A stretch of DNA of 8,986 nt from Sedimentisphaerales bacterium (GTDB lineage: Bacteria; Planctomycetota; Phycisphaerae; Sedimentisphaerales; Anaerobacaceae). Location: positions 1 through 8,986 of the forward strand of contig JAFGTU010000086.1 of the NCBI GenBank assembly GCA_016933985.1, given 5' to 3'. The position numbers and the translations under genes are program-made. Positions within the stretch are counted from its first letter, which is position 1, and the number at the start of each line of letters is the position of its first letter. Shown here piece by piece: positions 6,561-8,986 of the stretch. The notes beneath the pieces were generated by a model. It worked only from the letters and a program-made list of their open reading frames with translations, was not told the origin of the DNA and did not search any database.

Positions 6561-6989
6561 ATGCGATTCCGAACGCCTTCGCATGAACAAGTATATGCAC
6601 ATGGGGGTCGGAATCCGTCTAAAGACGCAGAACCGAAAATGAGCAGCACCAAGAATGTCAAAATGCTGACCTGGCTCCAGTTTTGTACCGTGGCAATAGT
6701 CGTCCTCGCCGCCTGGTTGTACGTGCGTCCTCAACAACTGACTTCTGCAGCAACAGGCGGAATAATCGACGGAATACTCTTCTCCCCCGATAGTCCATCC
6801 GTCCTGATCGATGGGCAAGTCCTAAAAGTAGGAGATACGATATACGGCGTTGAGGTCGTCGCGATAGGCAGACGTATCGTTACTTTTGAGAGGAACAACA
6901 AGAGATGGGAGCAGCGCGTGCAGGAACGCCCCAATCCGGCGTGGGACGAACCCGATCCGACCGAATCCGACGCAAACGACGTCCTTTGA
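6561..6989 (+). CDS. Single-pass membrane protein with GspC/PilP-like periplasmic domain
   Basis: I do not recognise a named family with certainty. The 142-aa product has a basic N-terminus of about 37 residues and one membrane helix at about 38-55 (WLQFCTVAIVVLAAWLYV). An outside domain at about 66-111 reads GGIIDGILFS, SVLIDGQVLKVGD, then GVEVVAIG and IVTFE. This small beta-rich pattern (a stored value or gap, a GD turn, then a hydrophobic strand) is seen in type II secretion GspC/GspB and pilus PilP proteins. The tail is acidic and proline-rich. The likely role is a periplasmic connector in a type II secretion or type IV pilus-like machine, but no secretion gene is adjacent. I chose the ATG at 6561 because AGGAG sits three bases before it; a closer ATG at 6639 lacks a site. 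The 3' end converges on the DUF1080 gene 57 bases away. Confidence 0.7.
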   Translation: MRFRTPSHEQVYAHGGRNPSKDAEPKMSSTKNVKMLTWLQFCTVAIVVLAAWLYVRPQQLTSAATGGIIDGILFSPDSPSVLIDGQVLKVGDTIYGVEVVAIGRRIVTFERNNKRWEQRVQERPNPAWDEPDPTESDANDVL

Positions 6990-7046
6990 TTCGCTGCACT
7001 GAAAGGTTCTTACGCACCCAAACAGGCCAACTAATCGATAGAACGC

Positions 7047-7736
7047 CTACAGGAAATACAGGTCTATCGGTTTGATGTATATGTTGCGGAACTCGATCTC
7101 GCTGCCCTCGCTCTGCAGGCAGATCCAGCCTGATGTATCGGTGGCGTTGGTCCCCTTGTTCTGAAGGACTTCGTTGACATAGAGCGTGATTTCATTGCCT
7201 TTGCAGATGATATCATAGGCATTCCACCGGCCCACGGGATTCTCGCTGCTATCTTCCTTCTTTGGCACGCCAACGTATTGCTTTTCGACGTCCTGGCAAT
7301 CCTTGCCGTCAACGGTTATGCCCGTGCCGTTGATAAGGACAAAATCACCGGCGCTTCCGGCCTTGAGCTGGGCTTCGATAGTGCGGGGCCAGACCTTGTC
7401 CTTGCCGCTCGAATGCAGCAGGACGCCGCTATTGGTCGGCTGGCCCACCCAGCGCCACTCGACGTGCAGGACATAATTCTTGTACTTGCCCTCCGTTCGC
7501 ATATACCCGTTGGGGACGCCTTTGCAGTTGATAACGCCGTTCTTGACCGACCAGACATCGTCCATATCGACGCCTTCCTCATCCACGTGGAGCTTCCAGC
7601 CGGTAAAATCCCTGCCGTTGAAGAGATCCACCTTCTCATCCGGCATAATCGCTTCGCCGCTGTGGCATCCGCCAAGCACCGCCAGAAAAACCGTCAAGAC
7701 GCTCAATCCAACCAACCTGCAAGCAGCGTTTTTCAT
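7047..7736 (-). CDS. DUF1080 (3-keto-disaccharide hydrolase-type) lipoprotein
   Basis: The 229-aa product begins with a lipoprotein signal: basic start, hydrophobic core at about 8-21, lipobox LGGC with Cys24. It is therefore expected to be membrane-anchored on the periplasmic or outer face. The rest (about 35-223) is one DUF1080 domain, a concanavalin-like beta sandwich: VDLFNGRDFTGWKLH, then SGVLLHSS, RTIEAQLKA, WNAYDIICKGNEITLYVNEV and finally EIEFRNIYIKP. Characterised members of this family hydrolyse 3-keto-glycosides made by FAD-dependent or Gfo/Idh/MocA oxidoreductases; others may only bind sugar, so substrate and activity are inferred. The frame is open further up to 7802, but the ATG at 7736 has GGAG eight bases before it and starts the signal peptide exactly. 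It is transcribed divergently from the glycoside hydrolase gene. Confidence 0.92.
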   Translation of the reverse strand: MKNAACRLVGLSVLTVFLAVLGGCHSGEAIMPDEKVDLFNGRDFTGWKLHVDEEGVDMDDVWSVKNGVINCKGVPNGYMRTEGKYKNYVLHVEWRWVGQPTNSGVLLHSSGKDKVWPRTIEAQLKAGSAGDFVLINGTGITVDGKDCQDVEKQYVGVPKKEDSSENPVGRWNAYDIICKGNEITLYVNEVLQNKGTNATDTSGWICLQSEGSEIEFRNIYIKPIDLYFL

Positions 7737-7883
7737 TGCCTTGTCTCCAAGAATGCTTTCCCAGCCCAAGTTTACATTGCGATTGTTAATTGCACGCCAC
7801 AAAGGGGCCGCTTCGGGTCATCACAATACCAAAGCCAGCCGGAGAACTCAAACATATATCCCCGCCGCCAACGGATTCCCCGC

Positions 7884-7912
7884 TTGTTCGGAGGTTCAAG
7901 TGACGATATACT
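7884..7912 (+). promoter_or_regulatory. Candidate promoter of the GH39-like gene
   Basis: TTGTTC (7884-7889, 3 of 6 to consensus) and TATACT (7907-7912, 5 of 6) are spaced by 17 bases. Transcription would begin near 7919, about 47 bases before the ATG at 7966. Confidence 0.4.
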
Positions 7913-7915
7913 TGA
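7896..7915. promoter_or_regulatory. Operator-like inverted repeat TCAAGT-N8-ACTTGA
   Basis: A perfect 6-base inverted repeat with an 8-base spacer spans the predicted -10 hexamer of the hydrolase promoter. Its 14-base centre-to-centre spacing and placement suit a dimeric repressor. No regulator gene is in the window, and six-base arms can occur by chance. Confidence 0.35.
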
Positions 7916-7965
7916 TTTGATCGCCTTGAGACGAACCAAAGAGTCAAAATCGGAAAGGGAAATAC

Positions 7966-8986
7966 ATGGCGGGTCATAGCTGCAGCTCCGAAACAAAAAG
8001 TGGGGGCCTGACCAGACGGACGTTTCTAACTCGTTCGGCGCTGGCTGCTTCAAGTCTGGGAGCGTCATCAGCGATAGGCTGGGCCAAAAGGGAAGAAACA
8101 GACAAGTTGCAGGAGCCTTTTCCCGTGGCTATTCGCGTGGATGCGGCCAGGCCTATCGGCAGGCTGCGGCCTATATGGCGATTCTTCGGTGCGGATGAGC
8201 CGAACTACGCGACTATGAAGAACGGCAGGAAGCTGATTGCCGAACTCGGCGAGCTGGCCCCAAAACGGGTCTATTTCCGTGCGCACAACCTGCTTTGCTC
8301 CGGCGACGGCACGCCGGCGCTGAAGTGGGGATCATCCGGGGTCTATAGGGAGGATGATCAGGGCAACGCGGTCTATGACTGGAGGATTCTCAAGAACCTG
8401 TTCGATACGTACATCGAGCGGGGCGTTAGGCCTTATGTCCAGATGGGTTTCATGCCCAAAGACCTATCAATCAAGCCTGAGCCCTATCAGCACAAATGGA
8501 CACCCAAGGCCAAATACGATGAGATCTTCACCGGCTGGGCCTATCCGCCCAAGAATTACGAGAAATGGGCCGAACTCATCTATCAATGGGCCAGGCACTG
8601 CGTGGCCAGGTACGGACGCGAGGAGGTCGAGACATGGTACTGGGAGACGTGGAACGAGCCGAATATCGGCTATTGGCGGGGCACGCACGAAGAATTCTGC
8701 AAGCTCCATGATTACGCCGTCGATGCGGTCCGCCGTGCCCTGCCCAGCGCGCGTGTCGGAGGGCCGGATGTGGCGGGCAGCGGCGAGAAGTTCCAACGCG
8801 ATTTTCTGGAGCACTGCCTCCGCGGGACCAACCACGCCACGGGCAAGAAGGGCACGCCGCTGGATTTTGTATCTTTCCACGCCAAAGGCTCGCCGCGATT
8901 CGTCGATGGGCACGTGCGGATGGGCATCGCCAATCAGCTTCGCACTATCGACGAGGGCTTCGGGATAATCGCATCTTTCCCCGAAT
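7966..8986 (+). CDS. GH39-like glycoside hydrolase with Tat signal (3' end beyond window)
   Basis: Exported glycosidase of clan GH-A, most like family GH39 (beta-xylosidase/alpha-iduronidase type), predicted to cleave glycosidic bonds in plant or algal polysaccharide fragments. The 340 visible residues open with a twin-arginine signal: L-T-Arg17-Arg18-T-F-L-T-R, then an Ala/Ser-rich helix to about residue 38. Folded export through Tat suggests a periplasmic or surface enzyme. The TIM-barrel hallmarks follow: RVYFRAHN (101-108), PYVQMGFMP (156-164), WYWETWNEPNIGYW (224-237) with Glu231 as the expected acid/base, VGGPDVAG (264-271) and DFVSFHAKG (300-308). The nucleophile Glu should lie past the window edge. 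The ATG at 7966 has AGGGA five bases upstream. The frame remains open through the last base, so the gene is cut by the window and not truncated in itself. It probably shares regulation with the divergent DUF1080 gene. Confidence 0.88.
   Translation, partial: MAGHSCSSETKSGGLTRRTFLTRSALAASSLGASSAIGWAKREETDKLQEPFPVAIRVDAARPIGRLRPIWRFFGADEPNYATMKNGRKLIAELGELAPKRVYFRAHNLLCSGDGTPALKWGSSGVYREDDQGNAVYDWRILKNLFDTYIERGVRPYVQMGFMPKDLSIKPEPYQHKWTPKAKYDEIFTGWAYPPKNYEKWAELIYQWARHCVARYGREEVETWYWETWNEPNIGYWRGTHEEFCKLHDYAVDAVRRALPSARVGGPDVAGSGEKFQRDFLEHCLRGTNHATGKKGTPLDFVSFHAKGSPRFVDGHVRMGIANQLRTIDEGFGIIASFPE

Larger units (their letters stand above)
7737..7965. promoter_or_regulatory. Divergent control region between the DUF1080 and GH39-like genes
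   Basis: This 229-base gap must carry promoters for both genes. The hydrolase side has a recognisable candidate promoter and inverted repeat (7884-7915). On the DUF1080 side I see only the ribosome site, GGAG at 7745-7748 on the minus strand, and a weak A/T-rich stretch near 7766-7792. Confidence 0.5.

Noticed and set aside
8354..8968. A 204-codon plus-strand frame in another phase within the glycosidase
   Set aside because: The overlapping frame from 7966 carries the Tat signal and WNEPN motif. The 204-codon frame is Arg/Ser/Pro-rich with no motif, typical of an out-of-phase reading of GC-rich coding DNA.

Overview
The window looks like chromosomal DNA of a planctomycete, most likely of the Phycisphaerae or a related lineage. 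The reasons are an orphan dockerin-like calcium-binding motif of the kind common in those genomes, a DUF1080 (3-keto-disaccharide hydrolase-type) lipoprotein, a Tat-exported clan-A glycoside hydrolase, and a long cobalamin-dependent ribonucleotide reductase with a C-terminal cysteine-rich tail. Taxonomy is an inference from gene content only.

Layout. Positions 1-622 hold no intact gene. They contain a decayed or orphan reading frame ending in one dockerin-like loop, plus several copies of a GGTGGGC/GCCCACC palindromic repeat. From 3703 leftwards to 623 lies nrdJ (class II ribonucleotide reductase, 1026 aa). It is read divergently from a uvrC-type excinuclease gene at 4077-5486, with a 373-base gap between them. 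The nrdJ side of the gap carries what reads as a pair of NrdR boxes, 31 bases start to start, over the presumed promoter. The uvrC side carries possible leader hairpins. Next on the + strand are a two-CBS-domain protein (5766-6248) and a small single-pass membrane protein with a GspC/PilP-like periplasmic domain (6561-6989). The right end holds a divergent pair: a DUF1080 lipoprotein (7736 to 7047, - strand) and a GH39-like glycoside hydrolase (7966 onward, + strand) that runs off the window edge after 340 codons. A possible promoter and an inverted repeat lie in front of the hydrolase.

How the genes relate. The left half is nucleotide and DNA maintenance: dNTP synthesis by NrdJ and excision repair by UvrC. 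The right half is envelope and polysaccharide catabolism: two exported proteins sharing a divergent control region. No operon is evident, because every gene has its own sizeable upstream gap. No mobile element, CRISPR array, tRNA, rRNA or defence cluster was recognised, and I do not see a wholly new system. The points most worth a second look are the tandem NrdR-box architecture, the shortened UvrC that keeps both nuclease centres but lacks the helix-hairpin-helix end, the operator-like palindrome before the hydrolase, and the repeat-rich dockerin remnant.
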